64,000 bases of DNA from Fodinibacter sp963730365. Its GTDB lineage: Bacteria; Actinomycetota; Actinomycetes; Actinomycetales; Dermatophilaceae. Where the stretch lies: positions 620,001-684,000 of the forward strand of contig CAVSRM010000005.1 in assembly GCA_963730365.1 (NCBI GenBank), given 5' to 3'. A program made the position numbers and the translations under genes. The notes beneath the pieces were generated by a model. It had not been told where the DNA came from and made no database searches. It worked only from the letters and a program-made list of their open reading frames with translations. Positions 15,788 through 22,723 of the stretch are shown here, piece by piece (position 1 is the first letter of the stretch; the number at the start of each line of letters is the position of its first letter).

Positions 15788-15849
15788 GCGCCCGAGCGAT
15801 CCGGAACCGCGTCACCCCGGGTCGACGCCGCCAGCGTGACCGTGCTCAT
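15784..15849 (-). CDS. Short leader ORF (21 residues) upstream of the GntA-like gene
   Basis: An ATG at 15849 preceded by AGGAG with a six-base spacer opens a 21-residue frame (start MSTVTLAAST, end PDRSGA) that terminates in TGA at 15786-15784. The TGA shares bases with the ATG of the GntA-like gene at 15787. The peptide has no run of one amino acid as in classical attenuators. Its evident role is to bring ribosomes to a gene that lacks its own Shine-Dalgarno, or to sense translation. It could also be chance; it rests on the strong SD and exact overlap. Confidence 0.5.
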   Translation of the reverse strand: MSTVTLAASTRGDAVPDRSGA

Positions 15850-15874
15850 CGTGTGCTCCTGACCGGCGTGACGG

Positions 15875-15907
15875 GCCCGCAGGACGCGGGCTGGGCCACC
15901 GACCGTA
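15875..15907 (-). promoter_or_regulatory. Possible -10 element and 5' hairpin of the GntA-like/DUF1989 leader
   Basis: On the minus strand a TACGGT -10-like hexamer (15907-15902) precedes a perfect six-base stem GCCCGC/GCGGGC with a five-base loop (15891-15875), followed by the leader ORF's Shine-Dalgarno. The hairpin would lie at the very 5' end of the transcript. The conserved blocks of the guanidine-I (ykkC) riboswitch were looked for and not found. Confidence 0.35.
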
Positions 15908-15939
15908 ACCCGGTCCCTGACAGCGTCGACGCGGGAGGA

Positions 15940-16356
15940 TCAGGGAATCTCGCGCGCGAGCGAAACGGCCCCGGGCCGGCCCGCACGATCGCGAAGGGCG
16001 GGATGAGGGGCGGTGCCCTCGGCCGCGTCGACTCGGGCGGTCGCACGCAGGGCCGTGGCCAAGGCGCACACTCGGGCGTCGATCTCCGGGTCGCCGGTCG
16101 CGGCGTGCACGATCCAGGCGTCTGCCAGGTCGGCCGGGGTGGGCCAGCGGTTCTCCCAGGTCACGAGTCGCTCGGCGAGCAGGTCGAACACCTCGTCGCA
16201 CAGGGTCGGGGCGAACACGGCAACGGGGGTGCTCGCACGGGTCAGCCCGGCTGCGCGGCGGGCGGCCAGCGGGCCACCGCCGACGACGACGGCCCGTCGT
16301 CCCGGTTGGGGGAACCCCAGGAGGCGGGTGCGGTCACGAGCGGTGGTGAGGGACAC
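15940..16356 (-). CDS. Truncated siroheme synthase-like (CysG/Met8 N-terminal) protein
   Basis: 138 residues matching the NAD-binding part of precorrin-2 dehydrogenase (Met8, CysG N-terminal domain): start LLGFPQPGRRAVVVGGGPLAARRAAGL, then LVTWENRWPTPADLADAWIVHAATGDPEIDARV. The GTG start at 16356 has GGAGG six bases upstream. Full actinobacterial proteins of this type continue into a dimerisation domain and often a uroporphyrinogen methyltransferase domain; here the frame ends soon after the Rossmann fold (GAVSLAREIP). It may be a shortened paralogue or a decaying gene. It lies between the five-gene block and ndgR, all on the minus strand. Confidence 0.65.
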   Translation of the reverse strand: MSLTTARDRTRLLGFPQPGRRAVVVGGGPLAARRAAGLTRASTPVAVFAPTLCDEVFDLLAERLVTWENRWPTPADLADAWIVHAATGDPEIDARVCALATALRATARVDAAEGTAPHPALRDRAGRPGAVSLAREIP

Positions 16357-16462
16357 GGCGGACCTCCGAGTGCGGCATACCGGCTGCGGTGTTCGAAGCG
16401 TCGCGTGCGGATGTTGCCGATGATGCGTCGCCGTGTGAACTCCGTGTTGCGGTGAGTCACGC

Positions 16463-17206
16463 TCACGCGTTGTTCTGGTCCTCCTGGTGAGCGGCGTGAC
16501 GAGCCAGGACCTCGGTGAGCTTGCCCGCCCCGGCGATCACGGTGGCGGCGTGCAACCGACCCGGCTGGCGGGAGAGCCGCTCGATCGGGCCGGAGATGGA
16601 CACGGCCGCGATGACGCGACCTGACGGTGACCTCACGGGGGCGGACACCGAGGCGACTCCCGGCTCTCGCTCACCGACGCTCTGGGCCCAGCCACGACGC
16701 CGCACCCCCGACAGGGCGGTCGCCGTGAACGCAGCGCCCTGCAGGCCCCGGTGCAGCCGGTCCGGCTCCTCCCAGGCCAGCAACACCTGGGCCGCCGATC
16801 CGGCGCGCATCGACAGTGTCGCACCGACGGGAATCGAGTCACGAAGGCCGATCGGACGCTCTGCCGCGGACACGCACACCCGGTACTCACCCTGACGCCG
16901 GAAGAGCTGGGCGCTCTCGTTCGTGTGGTCCCTCAGGGCCCCGAGCACCGGACCGGCGGCCGCGAGAAGCCGATCCTCGCCCGCGGCAGCCGCCAGCTCG
17001 CCGAGGCGCGGACCGAGGACGAAGCGCCCCTGGAGGTCGCGGGTGACGAGGCGGTGGTGCTCGAGGGCCACGGCGAGTCGATGGGCGGTCGGTCGGGCCA
17101 GCCCGGTGGCGGTGACGAGCTGAGCAAGCGTCGACGGGCCGGCTTCGAGGGCGGACAGGACGGTGGCCGCCTTGTCGAGCACTCCGACCCCACTGGTGTT
17201 GTCCAT
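16463..17206 (-). CDS. ndgR: IclR-family regulator of leucine biosynthesis (NdgR/LtbR type)
   Basis: 247 residues: winged HTH at about 8-60 (LDKAATVLSALEAGPSTLAQLVTATGLARPTAHRLAVALE) and an IclR effector domain at about 70-240 (ESAQLFRRQGEYRVCVSAAERPIGLRDSIPVGATLSMRAG). It is divergent from leuCD with a 151-base gap that contains a perfect palindrome, the arrangement of NdgR in Streptomyces and LtbR in Corynebacterium, which repress leuCD and respond to amino acid status. On the minus strand TAATAT lies exactly six bases before the ATG, so the transcript is probably leaderless and the operator just upstream implies autoregulation. Confidence 0.85.
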   Translation of the reverse strand: MDNTSGVGVLDKAATVLSALEAGPSTLAQLVTATGLARPTAHRLAVALEHHRLVTRDLQGRFVLGPRLGELAAAAGEDRLLAAAGPVLGALRDHTNESAQLFRRQGEYRVCVSAAERPIGLRDSIPVGATLSMRAGSAAQVLLAWEEPDRLHRGLQGAAFTATALSGVRRRGWAQSVGEREPGVASVSAPVRSPSGRVIAAVSISGPIERLSRQPGRLHAATVIAGAGKLTEVLARHAAHQEDQNNA

Positions 17207-17212
17207 GTCTTG

Positions 17213-17239
17213 ATATTAGCGTCTCATTGCCTGAGACGC
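17213..17239. promoter_or_regulatory. NdgR/LtbR-type operator and ndgR -10 element
   Basis: GCGTCTCA-TTGCC-TGAGACGC (17219-17239) is a perfect eight-base inverted repeat with a five-base centre in the ndgR-leuC gap. It adjoins TAATAT (minus strand, 17218-17213), the -10 of ndgR, and lies upstream of leuC. Position and symmetry fit a dimeric IclR-type repressor controlling both directions. Confidence 0.7.
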
Positions 17240-17319
17240 ACCTCCATGTGCCCCCACTGCGTGCGAATCTCGGGAAGAGGCGATGGTGCAGCGATGGGCC
17301 GTCGCGCAGACAACTCGAG

Positions 17320-17339
17320 GACCGCCGACCCCGGCGGTC
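17320..17339 (+). promoter_or_regulatory. Hairpin just upstream of the leuC ribosome binding site
   Basis: GACCGCCG/CGGCGGTC forms an eight-base stem with a four-base loop ending 18 bases before the leuC ATG, just ahead of GGAGG. No leucine-rich leader peptide or T-box core was found, so any control by it is speculative. Confidence 0.3.
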
Positions 17340-17357
17340 AGGTGTGGAGGTTCAAGG

Positions 17358-18773
17358 ATGGCCGGAACCCTGGCCGAGAAGGTGTGGGAGTCCCACGTCG
17401 TCCGTCGTGGCGAAGGGGAGCCCGACCTGCTGTACATCGACCTCCACCTGCTCCACGAGGTGACCAGCCCGCAGGCGTTCGACGGCCTGCGCCTGGCCGG
17501 GCGCGGGGTGCGCCGCACCGACCTGACCCTCGCCACCGAGGACCACAACGTGCCGACGACTCCGGGCCCGATCACCGATCCGGTGAGCCGCACCCAGGTC
17601 GAGACCCTGCGGCGAAACTGCGACGAGTTCGGGATCACGCTCTACCCGATGGGTGACGTCGAGCAGGGCATCGTGCACGTCGTGGGGCCGCAGCTGGGCC
17701 TGAGCCAGCCCGGAATGACCATCGTCTGCGGGGACAGCCACACGTCGACGCACGGCGCCTTCGGGGCGCTGGCCTTCGGCATCGGCACGTCGGAGGTCGA
17801 GCACGTGCTGGCTACCCAGACCCTGCCCCTCAAGCCGTTTCGCACGATGGCGGTCACCGTCGACGGGGAGCTGCCTACGGGGGTGACGGCCAAGGACATC
17901 GTGCTCGCCGTGATCGCCAAGATCGGCACCGGCGGAGGTCAGGGCCATGTCATCGAGTTCCGTGGGAGCGCCATCCGGGCGCTCTCGATGGAGTCGCGGA
18001 TGACGGTGTGCAACATGTCGATCGAGGCCGGGGCCCGCGCCGGGATGATCGCCCCCGACGAGACCACCCTGGCCTACTTGACCGGGCGGGACCACGCCCC
18101 GGCAGGCGCGGACTGGGACGAGGCCGTCGCGGCCTGGCACTCCTTGCGCAGCGACGACGACGCGGTGTTCGACACCGAGGTGGTGCTGGATGCCGCAGAG
18201 CTCACGCCCTTCGTCACTTGGGGCACCAACCCGGGGCAAGGATCCCCGCTGGGGCAGGCGGTGCCCGACCCGGAGATGATGCCGGACGAGAACGAGAAGC
18301 ACGCGGCGCGCCGGGCGCTGGAGTACATGGGTCTCAGCGCCGGCACCCCGCTGCGCGAGGTTGCCGTCGACACCGTGTTCGTGGGCTCGTGCACCAACGG
18401 GCGCATCGAGGACCTGCGCGCGGCTGCCGAGGTCGTCAGGGGACGAACCGTGGCCGACGGGGTGCGAATGCTGGTCGTTCCCGGCTCTGCCCGGGTCCGG
18501 CTGCAGGCCGAGAGTGAGGGGTTGCACGAGGTGTTCACCGCCGCCGGTGCCGAGTGGCGCCTGCCCGGCTGTTCGATGTGCCTGGGCATGAACCCCGACC
18601 AGCTGGAGCCGGGCGAGCGAAGCGCGTCCACCTCGAACCGCAACTTCGAAGGGCGCCAGGGTAAGGGCGGCAGGACCCACCTCGTGAGTCCGCTGGTGGC
18701 CGCGGCGACCGCGGTACGCGGGACCCTGTCCAGCCCGTCGGATCTCGAGCCCGCCCGTGAGGGGAGCAGCTGA
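17358..18773 (+). CDS. leuC: 3-isopropylmalate dehydratase large subunit
   Basis: 471 residues, usual length. With LeuD it isomerises 2-isopropylmalate to 3-isopropylmalate in leucine synthesis. The [4Fe-4S] cysteines are visible in VGSCTNGRIEDLRAA and in GCSMCLGMNPDQLEPGER; CGDSHTSTHGAFGALAFGIGTSEVEHVLATQ is the aconitase-family substrate motif. The ATG at 17358 follows GGAGG; a longer frame begins at 17283 but overlaps the regulatory leader. The stop overlaps the leuD ATG. Expression should be controlled by the divergent NdgR-type repressor through the palindrome at 17219-17239. Confidence 0.97.
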   Translation: MAGTLAEKVWESHVVRRGEGEPDLLYIDLHLLHEVTSPQAFDGLRLAGRGVRRTDLTLATEDHNVPTTPGPITDPVSRTQVETLRRNCDEFGITLYPMGDVEQGIVHVVGPQLGLSQPGMTIVCGDSHTSTHGAFGALAFGIGTSEVEHVLATQTLPLKPFRTMAVTVDGELPTGVTAKDIVLAVIAKIGTGGGQGHVIEFRGSAIRALSMESRMTVCNMSIEAGARAGMIAPDETTLAYLTGRDHAPAGADWDEAVAAWHSLRSDDDAVFDTEVVLDAAELTPFVTWGTNPGQGSPLGQAVPDPEMMPDENEKHAARRALEYMGLSAGTPLREVAVDTVFVGSCTNGRIEDLRAAAEVVRGRTVADGVRMLVVPGSARVRLQAESEGLHEVFTAAGAEWRLPGCSMCLGMNPDQLEPGERSASTSNRNFEGRQGKGGRTHLVSPLVAAATAVRGTLSSPSDLEPAREGSS

Positions 18774-19363
18774 TGGATGCGTTCACGACCCACACGGGCA
18801 CGGGGGTGCCCCTGCGACGCAGCAATGTCGACACCGACCAGATCATCCCGGCGGTCTACCTCAAGCGGGTCACCCGCACCGGCTTCGAGGACGGACTCTT
18901 CGCTGCCTGGCGGGCTGACGAGACCTTCGTCCTCAACGATCCCCACTACGCCGCCGGTTCGGTGCTCGTGGCCGGCCCGGACTTCGGCACCGGGTCCTCG
19001 CGCGAGCACGCGGTGTGGGCGTTGATGAACTACGGCTTCAGGGTGGTCATCGCTTCGCGTTTCGCCGACATCTTCCGCGGCAACAGCGGAAAGCAGGGGC
19101 TCCTCACCGCCCAGTGCTCGCAGGACGACGTCGAGCTGCTGTGGAAGCTGCTCGAGAACGAGCCGGCCACCGCCGTCACGGTCGACCTGGTCTCGCGCAC
19201 CGTCACTGCCGGCGACATCGTGGCGCCGTTCGAGGTCGACGACTACACGAGGTGGCGGCTGCTCGAGGGCCTCGACGACATCAGCCTCACTCTCCGGAAC
19301 GAGGGCGACATCACGTCGTTCGAGGAGTCCCGCCCTTCGTGGAAGCCGACCGTCACGAGTTGA
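18773..19363 (+). CDS. leuD: 3-isopropylmalate dehydratase small subunit
   Basis: 196 residues, the swivelling domain of isopropylmalate isomerase, partner of LeuC. Family motifs are PLRRSNVDTDQIIPAVYLK near the N-terminus and GPDFGTGSSREHAVWALMNYGFRVVIASRFADIFRGN in the middle. Its ATG shares a base with the leuC stop (TGATG), so both subunits are made in step. It is the last gene of the leucine pair; 282 bases separate it from hupB. Confidence 0.97.
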   Translation: MDAFTTHTGTGVPLRRSNVDTDQIIPAVYLKRVTRTGFEDGLFAAWRADETFVLNDPHYAAGSVLVAGPDFGTGSSREHAVWALMNYGFRVVIASRFADIFRGNSGKQGLLTAQCSQDDVELLWKLLENEPATAVTVDLVSRTVTAGDIVAPFEVDDYTRWRLLEGLDDISLTLRNEGDITSFEESRPSWKPTVTS

Positions 19364-19645
19364 ACGATGATGTATGCCGTTGTGACACAATGGGATTGCC
19401 GCCAGCTGTCGTAGTGACGCCTCGCCGGGAAGGTCACCAGCGCGTGTGACCCGTGTGGCTGTAGTTCACGAGTGGGACTACGGCGGCCGCGAATCCGTTG
19501 TGCGCCAATGCAAAACACGCCGCGCGCTTGGTGGACTCGACGTGCCCACGGGCATAGCGTCGCTGGTGAGGCCGGACACCCACCGGTCACGCCAACACTC
19601 GCCGGGGAGTTCGCCCCCGGCGCCGTCCCGATGGAGTGGTCGACT

Positions 19646-20371
19646 GTGAACAAGGCAGATCTCATCAAGGAACTGGAGAAGCGACTCGGCAGCCGGAAGA
19701 TGGCCAACGACGCGCTGGAAGCGGTCCTGGACACGATCGTGCGGGAGACCGTGCGGGGCGGCAAGGTCTCGATCACCGGCTTCGGCACGTTCGACCGCGT
19801 CGAGCGAGCCGCGCGCACCGGGCGCAACCCGCGCACCGGCACCTCCGTGCGGATCCCCAAGTCGAAGGCTCCGCGCTTCCGGGCCGGGACGGCCTTCAAG
19901 GCCTACGTGAGGAAGCCGAGCACCCTGCCCAAGGCGGCACCGGCAACCGGTCGCGCCCCCGCCGGGACGGCTTCGAGCGCGGCCGCTGCCAAGGCGGCGC
20001 CTGCAAGGAAGGCTCCGGCGAAGAAGGCGGCCGCCAAGAGCGCACCCGCCAAGAAGACGGCCGCCAAGAAGGCTCCGGCGAAGAAGGCGGCTGCCACGGC
20101 TGCTCCGGCCAAGAAGGCACCCGCCAAGAAGGCTCCGGTCAAGAAGGCACCCGCCAAGAAGGCACCCGCCAAGAAGGCACCCGCGAAGAAGACGGCCGCC
20201 AAGAAGGCTCCGGCGAAGAAGGCGGCTGCCACGGCTGCTCCGGTCAAGAAGGCACCCGCCAAGAAGGCTCCGGCGAAGCAGGCACCCGCCAAGAAGGCAC
20301 CGGCCAAGAAGACGGCCGCCAAGAAGACGGCCGCCAAGAAGGCACCGGCGAAGAAGGCCTCGGGCCGCTGA
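19646..20371 (+). CDS. hupB: HU-like nucleoid protein with long Lys/Ala C-terminal tail
   Basis: 241 residues. Residues 1-90 are a canonical HU fold (NKADLIKELEKRLGS, then GGKVSITGFGTFDRVERAARTGRNPRTG and the DNA-binding arm IPKSKAPRFRAGTAFKAYV). About 130 residues of histone-H1-like repeats (KKAPAKKA/KKTAAKKA) follow, as in HupB/Hlp of mycobacteria and streptomycetes, which bind DNA non-specifically and compact the nucleoid. The GTG at 19646 begins the usual NKADLI sequence and has GGAG nine bases upstream. The tail is encoded by near-identical 15-30 bp DNA units, so its length is expected to vary between strains. Confidence 0.95.
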   Translation: MNKADLIKELEKRLGSRKMANDALEAVLDTIVRETVRGGKVSITGFGTFDRVERAARTGRNPRTGTSVRIPKSKAPRFRAGTAFKAYVRKPSTLPKAAPATGRAPAGTASSAAAAKAAPARKAPAKKAAAKSAPAKKTAAKKAPAKKAAATAAPAKKAPAKKAPVKKAPAKKAPAKKAPAKKTAAKKAPAKKAAATAAPVKKAPAKKAPAKQAPAKKAPAKKTAAKKTAAKKAPAKKASGR

Positions 20372-20447
20372 TCCGGACACCACGACCTGCTGTGCCGGTG
20401 GCGCGTTTCGCGTCGCCCGCGCAGCAGGACTGTGTTTGGCTGTCGGC

Positions 20448-21764
20448 ATGACGTCCACGTTGATCGTCGACGGCGGCGCACCGCTCGTCGGTGACGTCGA
20501 GGTTCGGGGGGCCAAGAACCTCGTCTCCAAGGCGATGGTCGCGGTGATGCTCGCCGAAGAGCCCTGCCGGCTGCGGGGGGTGCCCGAGATCTCCGACGTC
20601 CGGGTCGTGGGTGGGCTGCTCGAGGCCCACGGGGTCGTGATCGACTCGACCGACCGCGACGGCGAGCTGGTCCTGGACCCCACCCGGGTCGAGCAGGCCC
20701 AGGTCGCCGAGGTTGACACCCACGCAGGGACCTCCAGGGTTCCGGTGCTCTTCTGCGGTCCGCTGCTCCACCGCCTGGGCGAAGCGTTCATCCCCGACCC
20801 GGGCGGCTGCAGCATCGGGGAGCGGCCCATCGACTTCCACCTCGACGTCCTGGAGCAGTTCGGGGCGCGAGTCGAGCGACGCCCCGACGGTCTGCGCCTC
20901 ACCGCCCCGCAGCGCCTGCGGGCCGCCGACATCGACCTCGCCTATCCGAGCGTCGGGACCACCGAACAGGTCCTCCTCACGGCCGTGCGTGCCGAGGGAA
21001 CCACGACGTTGCGCGGCGCAGCCATGGAGCCCGAGATCCTGGACCTCATCGCGGTCCTGCAGAAGATGGGAGCGATCATCTCGGTCCAGACCGATCGAGT
21101 CATCCGGGTCGAGGGCGTCGACCGCCTCGGCGGCTTCAACCACCTCGCCATCCCCGATCGGATCGAGGCCGGCTCGTGGGCGTGCGCCGCCCTCGCGACC
21201 CGCGGTGACATCTACGTCCGCGGTGCCCAGCAGCTGCCCATGATGACCTTCCTCAACGTCTTCCGGCGGATCGGTGGCGCCTTCGAGGTCGATGACGAGG
21301 GCATCCGCTTCTGGCACCCCGGCGGTGCCCTGACGTCGATCGCCCTCGAGACGGACGTCCACCCGGGCTTCATGACGGACTGGCAGCAGCCGCTCGTCGT
21401 GGCACTGACGCAGACCGAGGGCCTGTCCATCGTCCACGAGACGGTCTACGAGAACCGCCTCGGGTTCACGCACGCCCTGCGGGACATGGGGGCCCGGATC
21501 CAGACGTATCGAGAGTGCCTCGGCGGGTCACCGTGCCGCTTCGGCAGGGCGAACTTCCGGCACTCCGCGGTCATCTCCGGACCGACGCCGTTGCGGCCCG
21601 CCGAGATCACCGTGCCGGACCTTCGTGGCGGCTTCAGCTACGTCATCGCCGCACTGGCGGCGCAGGGCCGCTCGACGGTGCACGGGATCGACATCATCCA
21701 CCGGGGGTACGAACGGTTCTCCGAGAAGCTCGCGGACCTCGGCGCGGTCTACAAGCTCGACTGA
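20448..21764 (+). CDS. murA: UDP-N-acetylglucosamine 1-carboxyvinyltransferase
   Basis: 438 residues, the first committed enzyme of peptidoglycan synthesis, transferring enolpyruvate from PEP to UDP-GlcNAc. The catalytic Cys lies in DPGGCSIGERPIDFH, the equivalent of Cys115 of E. coli MurA and the fosfomycin target, so the protein keeps the sensitive Cys instead of Asp. The EPSP-synthase-like repeats VRGAKNLVSKAM and AGSWACAALATRGD are present. The ATG at 20448 has a weak ribosome binding site. It follows hupB on the same strand, as in related Micrococcales. Confidence 0.95.
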   Translation: MTSTLIVDGGAPLVGDVEVRGAKNLVSKAMVAVMLAEEPCRLRGVPEISDVRVVGGLLEAHGVVIDSTDRDGELVLDPTRVEQAQVAEVDTHAGTSRVPVLFCGPLLHRLGEAFIPDPGGCSIGERPIDFHLDVLEQFGARVERRPDGLRLTAPQRLRAADIDLAYPSVGTTEQVLLTAVRAEGTTTLRGAAMEPEILDLIAVLQKMGAIISVQTDRVIRVEGVDRLGGFNHLAIPDRIEAGSWACAALATRGDIYVRGAQQLPMMTFLNVFRRIGGAFEVDDEGIRFWHPGGALTSIALETDVHPGFMTDWQQPLVVALTQTEGLSIVHETVYENRLGFTHALRDMGARIQTYRECLGGSPCRFGRANFRHSAVISGPTPLRPAEITVPDLRGGFSYVIAALAAQGRSTVHGIDIIHRGYERFSEKLADLGAVYKLD

Positions 21765-21792
21765 CGGGATCCCCCGTCGTCCCAGGGCGAGG

Positions 21793-22641
21793 TCAGGCGA
21801 CGGACTCGCCCGGGCCGATCCCCACGACCCAGACGCGCTCGGCAGTCGTCCCGCTCGCGTCGAGCTCGATACTCACTCGTTGACCGACCCTCAGGTGCCT
21901 GAGCCCGCTGGCGACGGCGGCCCCCGCTGGCACGGTCACCTCCACGCCGTCGTCGAGCAGGGCGGAGCCGGACCCGTCCTGCGTCATCCGGTGGATCGTT
22001 CCCTGCATGCCCGGCAGGGTAGCGCGAGCGAGCGCCGCGGAGGTGTGTGGCCCCACGCCCAGGCGGATCGCCTCGGCGAGGGAGGCCGCGTCGTCGACGT
22101 CGCGGAGCAGACCAGGCGCGTCGAGGATGAGGCGCCGGTGTCCCAGTCGCTCGTGGGCCGCGGCACTGCCTGCGCCGAAGGCCGTGCGCACCGGTCGACC
22201 TGCCGGCATCGTCAGCAGGGCGGTCCCGTCGTCGTCCGCGTCGGCGAGCACGGTGCGGGTGTGCCGACCGGCGGCGTCGAGGGCGGAACGCACCTCCCGT
22301 GGGCGCAGCGCAGGGTGGTCCGCGAGGACGACGGCGATCCGGTCCGACCCAGTGGCATCAGCCCCCGCAGCCACGGCTCCGTTCAGGCCAGTCCCCGGGT
22401 CGGTGACGCACAGGTGTCCGGCGAGCTCTGCCCACGCACGCACCGAGGGGTCGCCGGTGACGACCGCGACAACGGCTCCCGGGGCGCCGGACGCGAGTGC
22501 CGCGACGGTGTCGCGGGCGAAGGCGTCGGCGAGCGCCACGCGGGTGTCGCGGGGCACGCGCAGCCGGCTCTTCGCCAGCGGTCCACCCTTGACCGGGACC
22601 ACCAGGTGCCAGGCGCCAGGGGGAGTGGTCACGGCATCCAT
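21793..22641 (-). CDS. cofC: 2-phospho-L-lactate guanylyltransferase with extra C-terminal domain
   Basis: 282 residues. Residues about 8-215 are the CofC/FbiD nucleotidyltransferase that activates phospholactate or PEP with GTP for cofactor F420 (WHLVVPVKGGPLAKSRL, TGLNGAVAAGADATGSDRIAVVLADHPAL, DDGTALLTMPAG, DVDDAASLAEAIRLG). About 65 further residues (MQGTIHRMTQDGSGSALLDD to GQRVSIELD) resemble a small cold-shock/OB-like fold seen in actinobacterial proteins; its role here is unknown. Start ATG at 22641; the divergent plsC begins 83 bases away. Presence of cofC implies F420 synthesis elsewhere in the genome. Confidence 0.88.
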   Translation of the reverse strand: MDAVTTPPGAWHLVVPVKGGPLAKSRLRVPRDTRVALADAFARDTVAALASGAPGAVVAVVTGDPSVRAWAELAGHLCVTDPGTGLNGAVAAGADATGSDRIAVVLADHPALRPREVRSALDAAGRHTRTVLADADDDGTALLTMPAGRPVRTAFGAGSAAAHERLGHRRLILDAPGLLRDVDDAASLAEAIRLGVGPHTSAALARATLPGMQGTIHRMTQDGSGSALLDDGVEVTVPAGAAVASGLRHLRVGQRVSIELDASGTTAERVWVVGIGPGESVA

Positions 22642-22723
22642 CGTCCACCACGGCCGTGGCGCGCTCGACATCGACCCGGAGGCAGACCACAATGCCAAGA
22701 CCCCACTCCACGGAAGGTTGCGC

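Noticed and set aside
15788..15939. Guanidine-I (ykkC) riboswitch upstream of the GntA-like/DUF1989 genes
   Set aside because: The conserved ykkC blocks were not found; only a short hairpin and a leader ORF are visible.
17240..17357. Leucine attenuator or T-box upstream of leuC
   Set aside because: No leader peptide with leucine codons, no T-box core sequence; only a small hairpin is present.
19985..20370. Regular DNA repeats resembling a CRISPR-like array
   Set aside because: They are in-frame codons for the Lys/Ala tail of the HU-like protein; there are no unique spacers and no cas genes.
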